Positions 36,759 through 49,800 are shown, counted from the stretch's first letter. The stretch is 64,000 bases of DNA from Acanthaster planci (GCF_001949145.1 NW_019091530.1:540232-604231), one strand, 5' to 3'. Notes: a model not told the origin generated them from the letters alone. Translations and numbers: made by a program.

Positions 36759-37301
36759 TTACGAGACATCCACCGCGACACAACGACATTGCTTGACCTT
36801 CTCCACTCTCCTCCGTTGGATGCTGGGTGTCTGCCCGGGACACCTTAGATTCACCGTGAACGTGGTTATCCTGTACGGTTTGCAGAAAGAGCAAGACCTG
36901 AAGGCGTCGTTGAAGTCCGACGACTGTTTGGGGATGTAAAACGAGTTGCACTGTCCATAGCAGAGACGGTTGGTTATTATCCGGCTAACGCAGCCCTCCA
37001 CGTCGATGCGCTGTTTCAGTGGGAGTGTCTTGCACCAGTCACCCCTCAGGTATTGCTTCTCTGTCACCTCGTACGGTTCACCGCTCTCAGGTGTGAGTAT
37101 CTCGTCCGGGGACAGAGGCCCACTGCCCCCCGTGCCCCTCTCGTTGCTGGCGCCTCGCTGCGATGACGTGGTGGAATCCTCGTCGTCCGCGTCCAACAGG
37201 ATCAATGGGTTAGTTTGGGGTAGTCTCCTACCGGTCGTCGCTGCAGCTGCGATGAGTGATCGGGTGGTCATCAGGCCCAGGAGCACACAGCAGACGAGCA
37301 T
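36759..37301 (-). CDS. GREM: Gremlin, secreted DAN-family BMP antagonist
   Basis: Gremlins are secreted cystine-knot proteins that bind BMP2/4/7 and stop them reaching their receptors. The 180-residue product is close to human GREM1 (184). Residues 1-20 form a signal peptide (MLVCCVLLGLM core, Ala-rich end). Residues 21-80 are a variable, acidic/Ser-rich linker. The DAN domain runs from about 84 to 176 and has nine cysteines: 90, 104, 114, 118, 137, 140, 154, 172 and 174. Diagnostic strings are CYGQCNSFYIP (114-124), SCSFCKP (136-142) and VKQCRC (169-174). A basic cluster RRRVEKVK (163-170) corresponds to the heparin-binding region. The coding sequence is a single exon, as in vertebrate GREM1/GREM2. 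It ends with TAA at 36761-36759. No N-glycosylation sequon is present. It lies convergent to formin. Gremlin is preferred over DAN/NBL1, Cerberus or sclerostin because of the CYGQCNSFYIP string. GREM1 versus GREM2 cannot be decided and is probably not meaningful here. Confidence 0.97.
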   Translation of the reverse strand: MLVCCVLLGLMTTRSLIAAAATTGRRLPQTNPLILLDADDEDSTTSSQRGASNERGTGGSGPLSPDEILTPESGEPYEVTEKQYLRGDWCKTLPLKQRIDVEGCVSRIITNRLCYGQCNSFYIPKQSSDFNDAFRSCSFCKPYRITTFTVNLRCPGQTPSIQRRRVEKVKQCRCVAVDVS

Positions 37302-37338
37302 TGATCTGGCTGGTAGGGAGACTCGGTTCCCCGATAGG
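37302..37338 (-). other. GREM: Gremlin 5' UTR part of coding exon, with splice acceptor
   Basis: Upstream of the ATG the - strand reads ...TTGATTTTTTGTTCATATCCATAG|CCTATCGGGG; its T-rich run then CATAG (AG at 37340-37339) makes a good 3' splice site, placing the exon start at 37338. This implies a non-coding first exon further right, matching the vertebrate GREM1 layout. The exon itself was not located. Confidence 0.5.
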
Positions 37339-37468
37339 CTATGGATATGAACAAAAAATCAATAAGTATTAGCAGGGCTTTGTTGGATAATTTGAATCGT
37401 GAATAAAATAGGGAGGAAACAACAAAAACCTACCAAATCAAACCAAACCAAAAACCAACATTTCTGTG

Positions 37469-37809
37469 GGCGTAAATCCCGGGGGATGGGTAGTAGGCTA
37501 TTGAATTACCCCTTCCACTTTTTCGTGGCGAGAAAAAACTATGGCGACATTTTTTGGACATGCCAACGATCAAAATCAACAGCACTTTAAAAAGGGAGAA
37601 CAATATAAAAAGAAGCCATAACTATGCTGTTCTGACGTAATATTCTGCAGGAATGTAGTACATATTAAATAATATATATTACATATAGTGTCATATGGTG
37701 TCAGCACCCCCTTCCACTTTTCGAACTGCCATGGCCGGGCATGTCATCCCCCCTCGCCCCCCACAATTCCCAATCCCCATCTCCCAAATTTCTGGCACAA
37801 ATTTACGCC
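37469..37809 (+). repeat. Dispersed repeat family R1, copy 3, beside gremlin
   Basis: The most complete of three copies, 341 bp. It starts GGCGTAAATCCC and ends AAATTTACGCC, so about 9-10 bp are inverted at the ends, suggesting a non-autonomous DNA element. It lies some 130 bp upstream of the gremlin coding exon, inside the presumed 5' intron. Confidence 0.7.
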
Positions 37810-40800
37810 TCTGAACCTTTCACTTTAATAATATCCAAATGATAACATCTAGGACTGGATACAACGCCAATGCACTTAACAAGAGTAACGAAAACCGAAC
37901 AAACAACCCCTCAAATCGATTTGAACCCTACAGAATGCGAAGTCAGTTATAATTAGCCTATTCGTGTAAACAGACGTCAACGAAGCGTTAAACGGATTCT
38001 TCGGAAAAAAAAAGAACGCGAGTGACATTGGGAAGACAGTAAAGAGCGTTCGTTAAATTTACCTCGATAAAATAAACGATAAAACGACCCGCCAACGCCG
38101 GATATTAAAAAAAGAATAAGCACACAATTCTTGTACACACTTTAGAAGAATACCATTGTTTGCTTATTTTACACGCCACCGTATATCCTGTGCGTGGGCT
38201 ATTTTTCAAACACAGATTAGTGTTTGGAGATCGACAGAGACCGACCAATTCCGTGTCAAATTTATATTTATAGTATTAAATAGATAACAACCATTTTCAT
38301 TCGCCATGTCAAGAGACGCTCAGAGGTCCAGTGCAAGCCAAGATCTTCAATTCTCAAAGCATGTTTTTGCTTCATTTTTGGTTGGTTTGCCCGACAGTTG
38401 AACCCTGTCTTGTATCAGCATCCCGACTCCCAATAGTCTGGTTGAGCAACCTCTTTTTGTCTTTTATGTTTGGATCCTGCAAGAAGCAGACAGCTTAAAT
38501 CGACGGCTTTCTCAACTATAAACCTTCCAGAAGAGTTCAAGTACTAGACCGTTCCAAAGTAGCTACTCGCCAACGATGATGTCGCAGCGGTTTTAATTCT
38601 CCGACCCAGTCCGGGGTCGTCGAAAGCTATGCAAGCCGAGGCCAACTCTCGAACAACAATGGGCGAAGTGTGTTTACGTCAATTAAATTTTCACCACTTG
38701 ACTTGTTGGCACGGTGCGCACTTTCGATGGCGCGGTTTACAGACACTCCAGAAACACTAGAGTCTGGCGCGCGACGCCCTCTTCAGTCTGGGATGGGGGT
38801 TCCTCAAACGGCAGAACAGCACGTACAGGTCTTTCAAAACACGGTGGTCCGGGGAGATGAGGCGTTTTATGGAAACGGCTCGTATGATACTCGAAGGTTG
38901 CCTCATTAAGCTGGGATGCGGTCAAAGAAGAGTGGGTTGAAAAGGTGCCTCCCCCCGTCAGAATCTGTTGAACGTCTTGTATCAATCATAGTGGTCTGTC
39001 GGCCTTTGTTACTGCACTTGTCCAGCATCTCCACAAGCGGGCTACTCGCATTTTACTCTCAGCCATCTCCTCTTGAAGATCCAGCTGTTTACCGTTCCCT
39101 CATACTCCACAAGGTTATTGTGGTTGTTGGATGGTTTCATCCCAAAGTCTGCCACCCTGTTGGTGTGTTGTTTTTTTCCCGCCATACCGTGTATGAGCCA
39201 CGCATGCAAAGAAGTCACTATGATTTTCCATTCACGGAGCAGATGCACAAATGTCATATTCCCCTCTCTGTCCAGTTCGACCTAGCGACAGTGTTGACCC
39301 CCTAAGCTTCACTTCTGCTTTTAGTTTCAGACCCCTGTGGCTTCTGTGGCGAGGGATGAAGGGAGAACAACTAAATTTCACCCATATCCCCTTTAATCAT
39401 TGCCCCTATGAAACATTTTGTAGCCAGAAAGCTGTTTTTCCCGTCATATTCAAGATCAACAGACTTTCCGATTTAAAGTGTCAATTTTGGAGGAGCCCTG
39501 AATTTATGTCATACTGTTCACCTTAGTTCAAATGTTTAACAAACATTGAATGTTCTTTTAAATCATTTTGCAATGTTCACAACGAGTTTCAAAAATGACG
39601 TATTCCCGGCGTTAGTAATTGTCAAACACCTCTTCGTCATTCCTTGAATGTGCCGTTTTATTTTTCTATAAATGTCAACTCTTAATAGTCCGTGGCGACG
39701 TTCATAAATTCCAGCGTTTTACCCGGGAACCGCCAACAACCCATTTGGCGCCTTCGAAAAAATACCGCCCTAAGTGGTCACGGAGCCCGCGGAGGACGGA
39801 GGACACACAAACAAGCGAGTAAGGCCTGTTTGACAACATTAGGCCGTCAGTCAAACACCCTGACTCCTATCTCTGAAGCTGGTGTTTGCTTTTGGCCTGC
39901 CGTTTTATTATTTTTCTTGCCGCGAGAGATTTGGCTTAAGCGTACTCAGGAGAGAAAGTTAAGTCGACTCTACAGCTGTGTGTTCGGCCTGACTGGCCCA
40001 CCCGCCGTAATGCTCCTCAGAACTGGAGTTGTTCAGCCTTCTTGTTTTTTCCTGCCGAGAATTTGGAAGATTCTTAGGAACGGCAGGAAAGTAGAGTAAG
40101 GACACAGTTTTCGTCCATCCTTGAAGGATCCTTGAAGGCTCAAAAGCCGATATGACAACGTGTATTTCGCGGTCCGTCTTCGAATACTGTTTTAAAAGAA
40201 AACAAGTCTGGCAAGGAAGGAATATGTCGGGGCTCCCCCCCACCCTGCTGGATACACAACTACTTGATATTTGTTTCGCAATTTCCACTTGACCATCTGC
40301 CCATAAGACAATTAAAACAAAACCAATATAGTGCCTTTGAGTTGAAATGGTAATGCATGGATGACTCAAAATCTTGATTTCCCATCACTTAGGCCTATTT
40401 GGCACCTGAGTGTGACAGAGATGCGCACCTTTACAGACACGCTTTATAAAATCCACTCAGAAATGGAATAATCGAATACTGGAGCACAGTCGAACTAGAA
40501 CAGATTACAGGTGGCGGGATCAGACCAGATTATGGGCTGTTTTGACGGCTTTAGCCATGCCGCACACTCGGCGCGAAAGTCCCACCCAGCAGTCTGTAGG
40601 ATCCAGTTTTTCCCCTCGTCTTCCGAGTCTCGGATTATCACGGGATCAGACGAAACTAAAACCTGACTAATCCACTGGATCTCGAGACCCAGTTATCTTA
40701 GACCGTGGACGGTTTGTGTTTTTCCAGGAATATTTTTTCTTGGGGGGGGGAATCTTAATCGTCGTACCCATAGAGTGCAGCCACCACAACCCAAATTCCT

Positions 40801-43800
40801 TTAAGAGGAAATCTAGAATCTTGGCCCCCGTAACACTCAAGTCTTTTCACATATTTTCCAGGACTGAAATACATTTTATAATTCACGAAAGGGTGAAAAC
40901 AAATATACTAAAGATCAGAAGGTACCTAAAGATTCCACTTCTGTTAAATTTATTGACATAGCTCCTTAACTTCGATCAGACAAGGCACAAATTTACAATG
41001 TTTATCCTCGTTTTAAGACGACGTCTCGAAGTGCCGGCAACTTGACGCATTGTGTCACGTCTGAGCCGGGCCCGGTATAAACACGCACAAAGGTTTCACC
41101 GTGTAGTCCTACTTTTCATTTCAATCAGACTTCTTCATTCTCAACCATCTATTTATACAAATAGCCAGGCAACAATTGAGTGTTGCTCGTAAAAAGGCCA
41201 TTGAATCCAATTTTGTCGAGAAATAAATACAAAAATGATCAAGGAGTGATAGGACAAAACTTCAAGTTTGACTTCAGATAATCTTGTTTTGTCGGATCGT
41301 TTGGCTACTTTTCTGTGCCCCTCCATTTTGGACAAATAATTACATGTCATAAGATTCAGCTTTTTTAGCGCTTTTATTTTTATAATAAATTGTTCAGGTT
41401 TTTTTCATCTTCATGGGCTATCTACGTCAAGTTCAACTTCTTTGTCCACGGCTAAAAAATCGTCATTGATAACATGACCCGACTCCTGTATGTTTAATAT
41501 TCATGACAATGCGGACGGTTGTGTCAGTGATTACTATACCTTTAGTCTGCCCATTTCTTGGAGTATTGGATTTCAAAATTGAATTTGAAGCTTCATCGGT
41601 CTGCCGACGGCGTGACGGCCACACTGGACCACGGGAAATCCGTGTCACGGTTTGGTTCAGGGGTCACAGGGACGTCAGCCGGGGTCGATCCGGGAGTCAA
41701 GCCCGACCTACCGTTTAAGACAGCGCCCGCGAACCTTAGTGACAGGCCCCGGTATCTGCCACGGCGCGCTTGTCAGCGATTAAGGAGGGGGGGGGGTCGC
41801 TGAATAGCGACGGTGATTGATCCCGGCCTATCGGTGGTTGTACGAGTTGCTCATCCATCAACGGAGCCGAAGAATAAGAAGACAGATTGCAACAAGTGCG
41901 TGGTCGGCAACCTTTGGCCTCAGCAACTTGTCTCCCATGCATCACCTTATACACTGTAGTGAAATATACAGACTTCGATGATGTACGTGAATATCTCATC
42001 CAAAGCGAGCAAAATCATGCCACTATTAAGACTCGGTAATATCGGACTTCAAACCCTACTGCTACAAGAGATGCGCCAAAAATTAAACTTGATTGTGTCA
42101 GTTTTAGAAAAAAATCATGTTCAAAGTTGATGCTGGAAGCCCCTGGCGTCAGTTCGCTCAGGGCAACATCCTCCGTGTCTCTGCATTGCAGACAGTATTG
42201 TCGAGGCGTTTTTTTGTGGAACAGTTGGTTCAATAAAGTTACACAATGTTGTTTCTGTAGGTAAGTATATCAATGTTTGGTGCTGTTTGTTATTGTCTGG
42301 AATAACTCTGAGAAGCGAAGAAGGGGAAAATTCAGAGAAAATTAATGACAGTTTTCTCGCATACTCTCGCTCACCAGAACGGCACGCGAAGAGAGCACGT
42401 TGTAGGGCTTCCCCAGCATGAGACGCACCCCCTACGTACAGCAGAGGTTAGTCAAAGGTGAAAATCCTTAATCAAATCAGTCGAAAATTGCTTGCGTTAT
42501 GCACTTTTAATGCTCTTCCTAGCTTTTTATTCTCCCTTTCGCTACATTTCCACTTTGTTATTTTGTGTGTTTTTGTAATTGGTACTTTTGATAAGATAAT
42601 AGTGGTTATAAAGTGAAGGTTAGATCAAATTATACTAAAGATCAATCATTCGAGGCAGTTGGTCGTACGTGAGGGGATGGAAGCTAATATATGACCCTTG
42701 AGAAACTTCAAATTGGACCCACAGTGAGGCTTCCTGGGTGTGGTCCTCGATTTCGGATTTGTTTTCATTGTAGCAGCGCGCCCCCTGGCGGGTGCGAGCA
42801 GTTTAGTATTATAACAAGGTGCATCGTGAGCAAAGCTTACAGTCTATGTGGGGGTCGGTCACCAGACCTGTAACCCATCTCCCTGGGCTAATCAAAGCAA
42901 AAGCGCCCATTGGTCTCAGCCGACAGAACGGCGCCGAAGCCACAAGGCCGCGTTGCCATCGAAACTACACTTGATTTTTCGCAACAGCTATCAATACCGT
43001 CACCCTGCTTCGAATGATACGACTAGAAAGCAACGATAAATACTAATTTTAGAAACTTGAAAAGAGAGGATTTTTGCATGGTATGCTGTGCTGGGATATG
43101 TCTTTCAATGACACCGACAGTGCAGGAAAAAAAGGAGAAATGATCGCAATCGCAACTGCTACATGATGGAGTCCCGCTACGGGACAGATGGCCAACTCTT
43201 AATCTTCCCCTCTGTGGCGTCGCGCTAAGTCTCGCTCCCCATTCCCCTCGCCCCATCTCCCTTGCCCTTGACTCCGAGCTTCCATTATCCAATATAATTC
43301 ACTTAGTTGGCAGTTACCAGTTTTCCAGAAGTTCTATCCGGATTTCCCATTCGTCGGTAAAGTCACTGATTCATCGTTTATTAGTCTCTGACAGTGCAGG
43401 CGACGACTGACTCCGGATTTTGCATAATACCCCTGAGTCTAGAGTTCGAATATATTTTTGTCTATTAAAATATCAAGCTTTTTAAGACATAAAACTCAAC
43501 CCGCTGAACTGTAAAACAGGTTTAAACTCAAAGCCACACTGGGCATGCACAGAAGATTTAATTTTCCAGAAATACAAAGTTAACCTTATTTCTGGATTTA
43601 AAATCTTTTAAATTTCTAAAACCCCCCCACTAATTTGAACGGGTAACAAAGTTGAAAAGTCAGTTATTCATCTGATGGTATAAGTACTCTTGACAAGATA
43701 TGAACTCATCTTTCGTGTATTTCCTTCTTGCGTGGTTCCTGTGAGAGATCGTTAGGCCTATGGGCGCAAGATTTACCTCAGATTGGCAGTCTTCTTGTAG

Positions 43801-44559
43801 TTGAGATTAACTGCAGCAGTATGTCAGTGGTACGGTACCTGACCTATGTGTCAAATCGAATGAATTTCGCAATTGTACACAGTCGACAAGGGAAGAGTAT
43901 CTGAGATTCAAAATGAAAGAAAATGCGGGTGTTGTTGTAAATCGCGATCGTTCCTCAAAGACGATGGCACCTTGCGGACACGTCAGTGTGATCGGTGGTT
44001 GAACGGGGCGGACACTTTTGGGCCAACGGGCACGAACATTTCCAACAGAAATTGGATTACATGGCTGAGTTGATGTTTGCCATACCGAGTCAGGCGGCTT
44101 GGAGTGACAGACGGCAGGCACATGGAGGACAACCTACGTGCTCATGACTGTGCTGCTGACTGGAAGGGAACAAGACGGTTTAACGAGTAGGGAAAGGGGG
44201 CTGCAGCCTCGTAGGCCGTACTTCCCCTGACCGGAAGAACTCAACAAACAAAATATTCGGGAGATTTCATGACAAACTATGTATTTTGTCCCAGCACAGT
44301 AAACCCGAATCATCTTGTGTATTCTTCTTCGGACCCGCTTTTCCTTTTGAGGAGCCTCAACCCGCGCCAGCCTCGAACGCCTTTCCCGAGCGCCAAGAAC
44401 CCGTTTCAAACTTTCTCGGATTCGCTACTCCGTTCCACATTCACACTCATCTCGCTAAGACCTAAACTAAACTAAAATCCGTAGAGTACTTAGGCACTGT
44501 AAACCGTACTTTAAATCTTAGTATTCTGAATATATGAAGGAGGGCCAGATATTCTCTTT
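37810..44559. other. Upstream of gremlin, no gene recognised
   Basis: This holds T/G tracts at 40733-40750, GC-rich patches near 41580-41860, and a TATA-like TATAAATA on the - strand at 38272-38265. Frames up to 136 codons occur on both strands without domains. The gremlin promoter and first exon should lie in or beyond this stretch but could not be fixed. Confidence 0.4.
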
Positions 44560-44765
44560 CCTCGCCTTTCCACCACTGGAGGCCTGGGTTCGAATCCGGC
44601 TCGGTCCACATGTGGTTAAGTTTTCAGTCCGTACCTGAGTCCGTGGGTTTTCCTCCCACCTCTAAAATTGAATATTTCTTCATTGTCTTCTTCACTCATT
44701 ATCGTCCGGTAATTGGCGCTAAATGCACTGTAGGATGAACAGACATAACTAAATAAATATTACAA
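44560..44765 (+). mobile_element. tRNA-derived SINE
   Basis: A perfect pol III B box GGTTCGAATCC lies at 44587-44597, inside GGCCTGGGTTCGAATCCGGC. It is followed by a conserved-looking body (TTTTCAGTCC, GGGTTTTCCTCCCACC, AATTGGCGCTAAATGCACTG) and an A/T-rich tail ending AACTAAATAAATATT. No full tRNA fold is present; the A-box part is decayed. Confidence 0.6.
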
Positions 44766-46619
44766 TTGTACGTAATCTTAAAAAATGGACAGTCTAAACC
44801 TTCCTTTTCCGAACAAACTCCAGTCATTCTCAAATTACCTACAAAGATCCCACCTTCAAAGGCTTTAAAGATCAGACTTGATGTGAAATGAAAGACTCTC
44901 TGAAACAACTAATCTGCTTTTGGTTTTAATAATTAGTCTGCCGTTTTACAATAGAATATTTACATATAGGGTTGAACGCGCCCCACACGCAGCCACTGTG
45001 CCGTCAACTGCCCAAGTCCTGGCCAGAATGGAACAGACACCGAAAAATAATCCCTTGGCAGCTGTCCGAAGACTTTAACACCGGCCGACATTGCTTCAGA
45101 CAGGGCCGATAATTTATCGTGACAGTTCCTATTATTTATCTGTCCTGATAGATTCAGACGTCGCCGGAAATATTGCAGTCGACTTTTCAGGACGAGACGC
45201 AAGGAGCGAGCGATCGGCCAGGCATGGCGAACGCGAATATGGCGCGTGTACAGGGGGTTTTACGCGGGGCGAAATTCTGGAATTTCATTCTATTGAAAAC
45301 TTGGCGCTGGCATTTTGGCGACTCGTGGCCCCTGATCATGGTATGTGAATGATGATCATGCCATCGATACCAATGCGAAACTCGAGTATCATTTTAGTTT
45401 GCTGACGGTGATCTGAACTGACATTGATCAAGCAAATAGGATTCCCACCTTTCCTTACCCAACTATCGACACAAAAAATACCGGTATCTTTTTCCACTGT
45501 GTCTGTTACCACGAATCTCTGGCTATCATATGGACGAGAATATGCTTGCTTCGTATAGTTACAAACAACTACCGGGAAAATACTGGACCTCAGACGGTCA
45601 CTTTCATTTCCAAGCACCGCATCACTCACATCTTTACAACGTTGAGCTTCGCGACAAGTGTCATTATCGTCGTCGTCGTCATGACTTTCACTGCCGTACT
45701 GTCGACGTCACAATAGTCATTGTCACAATCAACATTATCGCATTTTAGAATTCCAACCAATACTCAAATTATCGCCTTCGGAGTCATATTATGGTCATGA
45801 TTGTCATCGTCGTCAAACTTGTCACCTCCATAACCAGCAGCACCCGTCCTCAAACCCCCTAATCTCTATTACCATTACGGTCGATCATCGTCACAGCGTT
45901 CCTTTTTCGTTTGTCAAATAACTTTTTTATAGTACACTCTATCGTCGGTTTTGTTCAGGTCCTTCTCTTCATTTTAACGGTGTTTTAATGAAAGTTCAGC
46001 GTCAAATTAGGAGCTACACAGTACTAGTGACCACCGAGTCAGCTGAACTCAATTAAAGCGCCCCGCGTGAACAAGAAATGTGGGCAGGAATCCGGGAGGC
46101 TAAAAAAATCTTGGACATAATTGGTCAATTCCTTACAACAACAGAGTAGTGAAACCCAATACTGCAACCTTTTTTTAATATCCACCTTGTAATCGCGCAG
46201 GACGTCCGTTTTCAGGGGTAAACGACAGTCTTAAATACGGTCAAGTACCGCTGACCTCTGATGGTCAGTTGGAGGTGGAGGTTTCTGGAACCAAATTATA
46301 CCCGGGAAGGCTTCTTCTAGGAACTTTTTATCTTAAAGAGCCAAAATGGTTTGTGTATGAGAATACAGGATCTATAAGTGCGCGTACAAACTGCATGTAA
46401 AAGTACGAAGAACGCCTCGATGTACACAAAGCTCAATGAGGAGATGTTCCAGCACGGGAACTTTAAAACATTTCGCACCTTGATCTTCATTGTACAGCCA
46501 AAAAAAAAAAAGACACTTCGCACAACGGTAAAAACATGTCATTTAGGTTTACACATATGCAAAGTTTCACCTCAGCTGAGCACAGCTTACGGTCATTTGT
46601 AGGTCACAATACAGTTAAA

Positions 46620-46870
46620 AAATCGGCTTTTTTTCTTGTGTCGGGTGGGGCGTGGGTGAGACACGAACCTCGGACAATTTGTCGTTTAACTCGAGGCGAG
46701 AATGGTACTGCACGTCCAAATTTTACACAATTGGGGTTGGGATGTGCGGAAGTCGTCTCTCCACAAACGAATGTGCAGATTCATGAAATCGGCGGAAATC
46801 GAACCCAGTACAAAGGTTTGAACGGCCACGCACGTACCCGTACCTGCAACTTATCAAGATGGTTGCCATT
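46620..46870 (-). mobile_element. tRNA-derived SINE remnants (tentative)
   Basis: Two B-box-like sequences on the - strand, GGTTCGATTTCC at 46805-46794 and GGTTCGTGTCTC near 46668, lie within about 140 bp. They suggest one dimeric or two adjacent decayed SINEs. Open frames through here are incidental. Confidence 0.35.
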
Positions 46871-49800
46871 TACCTTCTAAGGGCAATTTGTCTCCGAATC
46901 CAGCAGGCCAATTATGAGGGTGAAAAGGCGGTACACTAGGCGTCGAATGGAATAATGCCGACATGTTTGCGGTAGCAGTGGCTGTCTCTGGGGACTTCAC
47001 CTTTTGAAGTCCCATCGCGAAATAGGATTGGAACCACATTAATGGCGGTATTGTATGGGACTGGATTTTTTCCTACAGCCCATTAGTCACTTTTAAACTG
47101 TAATGTTCTTCGGCGCACGCGCTCTTTCACTCGATACAAAATTGGTAAAGATTTCAAGCATCCATCATTTTGCCTGGAGTGAATTTTTTTCCAGAGAAGC
47201 AACAGGCGAGATAAATTTCAACTATTTTTCTTCAGGACTGCTTTGCGTCTGTTTATTCTCCTGGAGTAAATCGCGCTGTCACCTACACACGAGTCAAGTA
47301 TACAAGGCTATATAATTGAGTATCATTTTACTCATACTTGCACCGGTCAAAGATGGAGGTGGAATTTTCAGAATGCTTCTCGGTCTCCAACAAGTGTGAA
47401 TCTACCTCAAGATCAGAAAGGGATGCTTTGAGGGCAGTGAACTACGCAGGGACATTTCGTGCATTGGGGCGGTTCTTTATCTTGTTGCCCTGACTAAAGA
47501 TTTTTTTTGGGGGGGGGGAGTTGCAGACCCTTTCTAGCCTGCAGGGCATTGGGCCGCGAAGGTCCTTTTCTGGCTCCTTCGTGTCCTCCCCGAACCCCAT
47601 GGGGGTTGTATGATATCGTCAACTTGTTACACGGCCGGCTAAGGTGTCGGCGTTGGATATCTCGGCGGGTCCCGGGGTTCAGAGGCACAGCGGAACCTTG
47701 ACGGCACGTGCCTGCGAAGTTTACCCGCGCGAGGAATTTGGCAAATTGCCACAACCTCTTCCCCCCCTTTCCTTGTATACAACTACATGCAAGATTTCGT
47801 ATGATCATCACAAACGGACGGACCGTTTGTTATTACTGGCAATCAGTATCATTACGTAGCCATTTATTTATCACACCATTGCGGTTGTCAAATTTTGTGG
47901 TAGTGTCGGCTTCGACACTGGTTTTGGATTCAGGCTTCGGTCCAACGATTTTAGTCCATGTATACGTAACTTGAGGCCAGTCGACGCAATGTAGCTGAAT
48001 TTTGTCTTCAAGAAACATCAAGCTACATTGAAATCGAGACCAAAATGTGAAGTTTACAAATCTATTTACTCCTGTGGGTGAAGGTTTGAATCCTAGTGTC
48101 CAACACGAAGGCTAGCCATAACAATAAAGGTCTGTTTGAACAACAGCCTATTGTTCTTCGCTAAGAGACACTGTGAAATCTAATGACGACAAGGCGTACT
48201 TGAAGCTTACCTCAGAAAACAACAGCTTTTAGTTATGAGGACAACAGCCATCCGGAACATTGGCCCCGACATAAAACAGCGCACCACACGTGCAGGGCAG
48301 ACATGGTAAAGATTTGATGATGAACGGAAAAGATTCCATGCATCACCACTTTTCGCAATATCTGCGAGAGTATCGCTATGCTTGTGTCCAAAACGGGCAG
48401 TAGGCCAATTGTCAGGTTTGCTCTGTAGCACGTTGTGTGTGATCTTTCAGTGTTGATGGGAATCAGATCATGTCGTGAATATCGCGAATATCCTTCGTGT
48501 TCTTTTTCAAAGAGTCAACACTTTTTACGATGGAGCAAACACTCTCTTGGGGGAAGGGGGTGAGTTTATTAGGGATGAAAAAAAAAGGACAATCGTTTCC
48601 GAGAAATCTATCCCCAAAACACACAATTTCAATACTTCACTGGCCCAACATCATCAAACTGATTGTGGTAGAGTTTAAAGAGACTAGCGCCAACTTAGAC
48701 TTTGGAATCAAAATGGCTGTTCATTAGGTGTGCAGCATAAGCATGCCGCCGTTGTGTTTTACTGACGCGTAATCCACCATTTTGGTTCCAACAACTAAAA
48801 CACCCATGTCGCAACTCACTCTATAGACAGCTCTGGATTGTGGTGGATCAAAGCGCCATCGGTCAACAATTTTTTTTCAACTCCTTGATTTGGTATGTAA
48901 CTTTGTCAGACCTGGCATTGACGCCACAGCTCATTCGCTCCATTGAGCCCTTTACTTTTCCGTATAGATTTTGTGTTGAAAAGTCACTGGTAGTCAGCCA
49001 GTGTCAGCGGTCCTTGGTCAGACCGCGGGCACCTGCGATCCGGGAAATATTCCTATGCATTATCGGGATTGCGGCTGTGGCTGCCAGTGGCAAGCTACAG
49101 AAAGTAGCCGCTTTGAGCACTGCCTAATAGAGACGTTCTCAGTTTTTCCACAGGAGACTTCAGTAAGAGAACTGGAATCGCACATGAGCGAATCACACAT
49201 AAACCCAGGGTTTCCACGATTTCAACGAGGGACAATCAAACTTTCCGACCCAAACATTGGATCGTAAATACCTTATCAAGCCCAGTAGTTTCCCCAGCCC
49301 TGGAGGAGGCTGCCGCCCTTGATTTAGAGCTGCTTTACCCGGTCACGACAGCTTAGCTTATGTGACTCTTAAATTTTACAAATAGCACTACCCCGTTGGC
49401 TCAAAATCCGCCACACTCCAACCTACACTCCCATCCGTCTTACACGCTCAGGCGTGATTTCTCTTACCCCAGCTCTTGATGGTAATATCAGTTTTCTGAC
49501 TCGAGATCAGTGTTCTCACCTTACGACCTTAACATCCCATCACGTACAAGTGACTGTTTTTTACGATCCGTCAATGCGTTGCTTTAGCGAGTCGCAACTG
49601 CCGGGTATTATGCGGGGCCCGGATTTATCAAGTGCCGCTGAGCGCTAAAGTTTCTCTGTGCATAGGAAACACAAGCTCGTATCGCATATCGCCGAGCATT
49701 CGCTAAGGTAGCAGGCATGTCCGGTGTCGGCCGGGCGTAGTCGGCACGCAATGTTATTAGTGTTGCCTTCTCGACGCCAACTAAGATTCTCCCAGGAATT

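Noticed and set aside
36970-37350. 126-codon open frame on the + strand
   Set aside because: It is antisense to the gremlin coding exon and is a shadow of it.
38240-38272. TATAAATA on the - strand about 0.9 kb upstream of the gremlin coding exon, as a possible promoter
   Set aside because: The region is AT-rich, so a TATA match is weak evidence. No clear initiator or 5' donor site follows. Only 5' end data could support it.
44560-46870. Possible intact tRNA genes at B-box matches (44587, 46794, 13608)
   Set aside because: No A box at the right distance and no foldable acceptor or anticodon arms; SINE remnants are the better reading.
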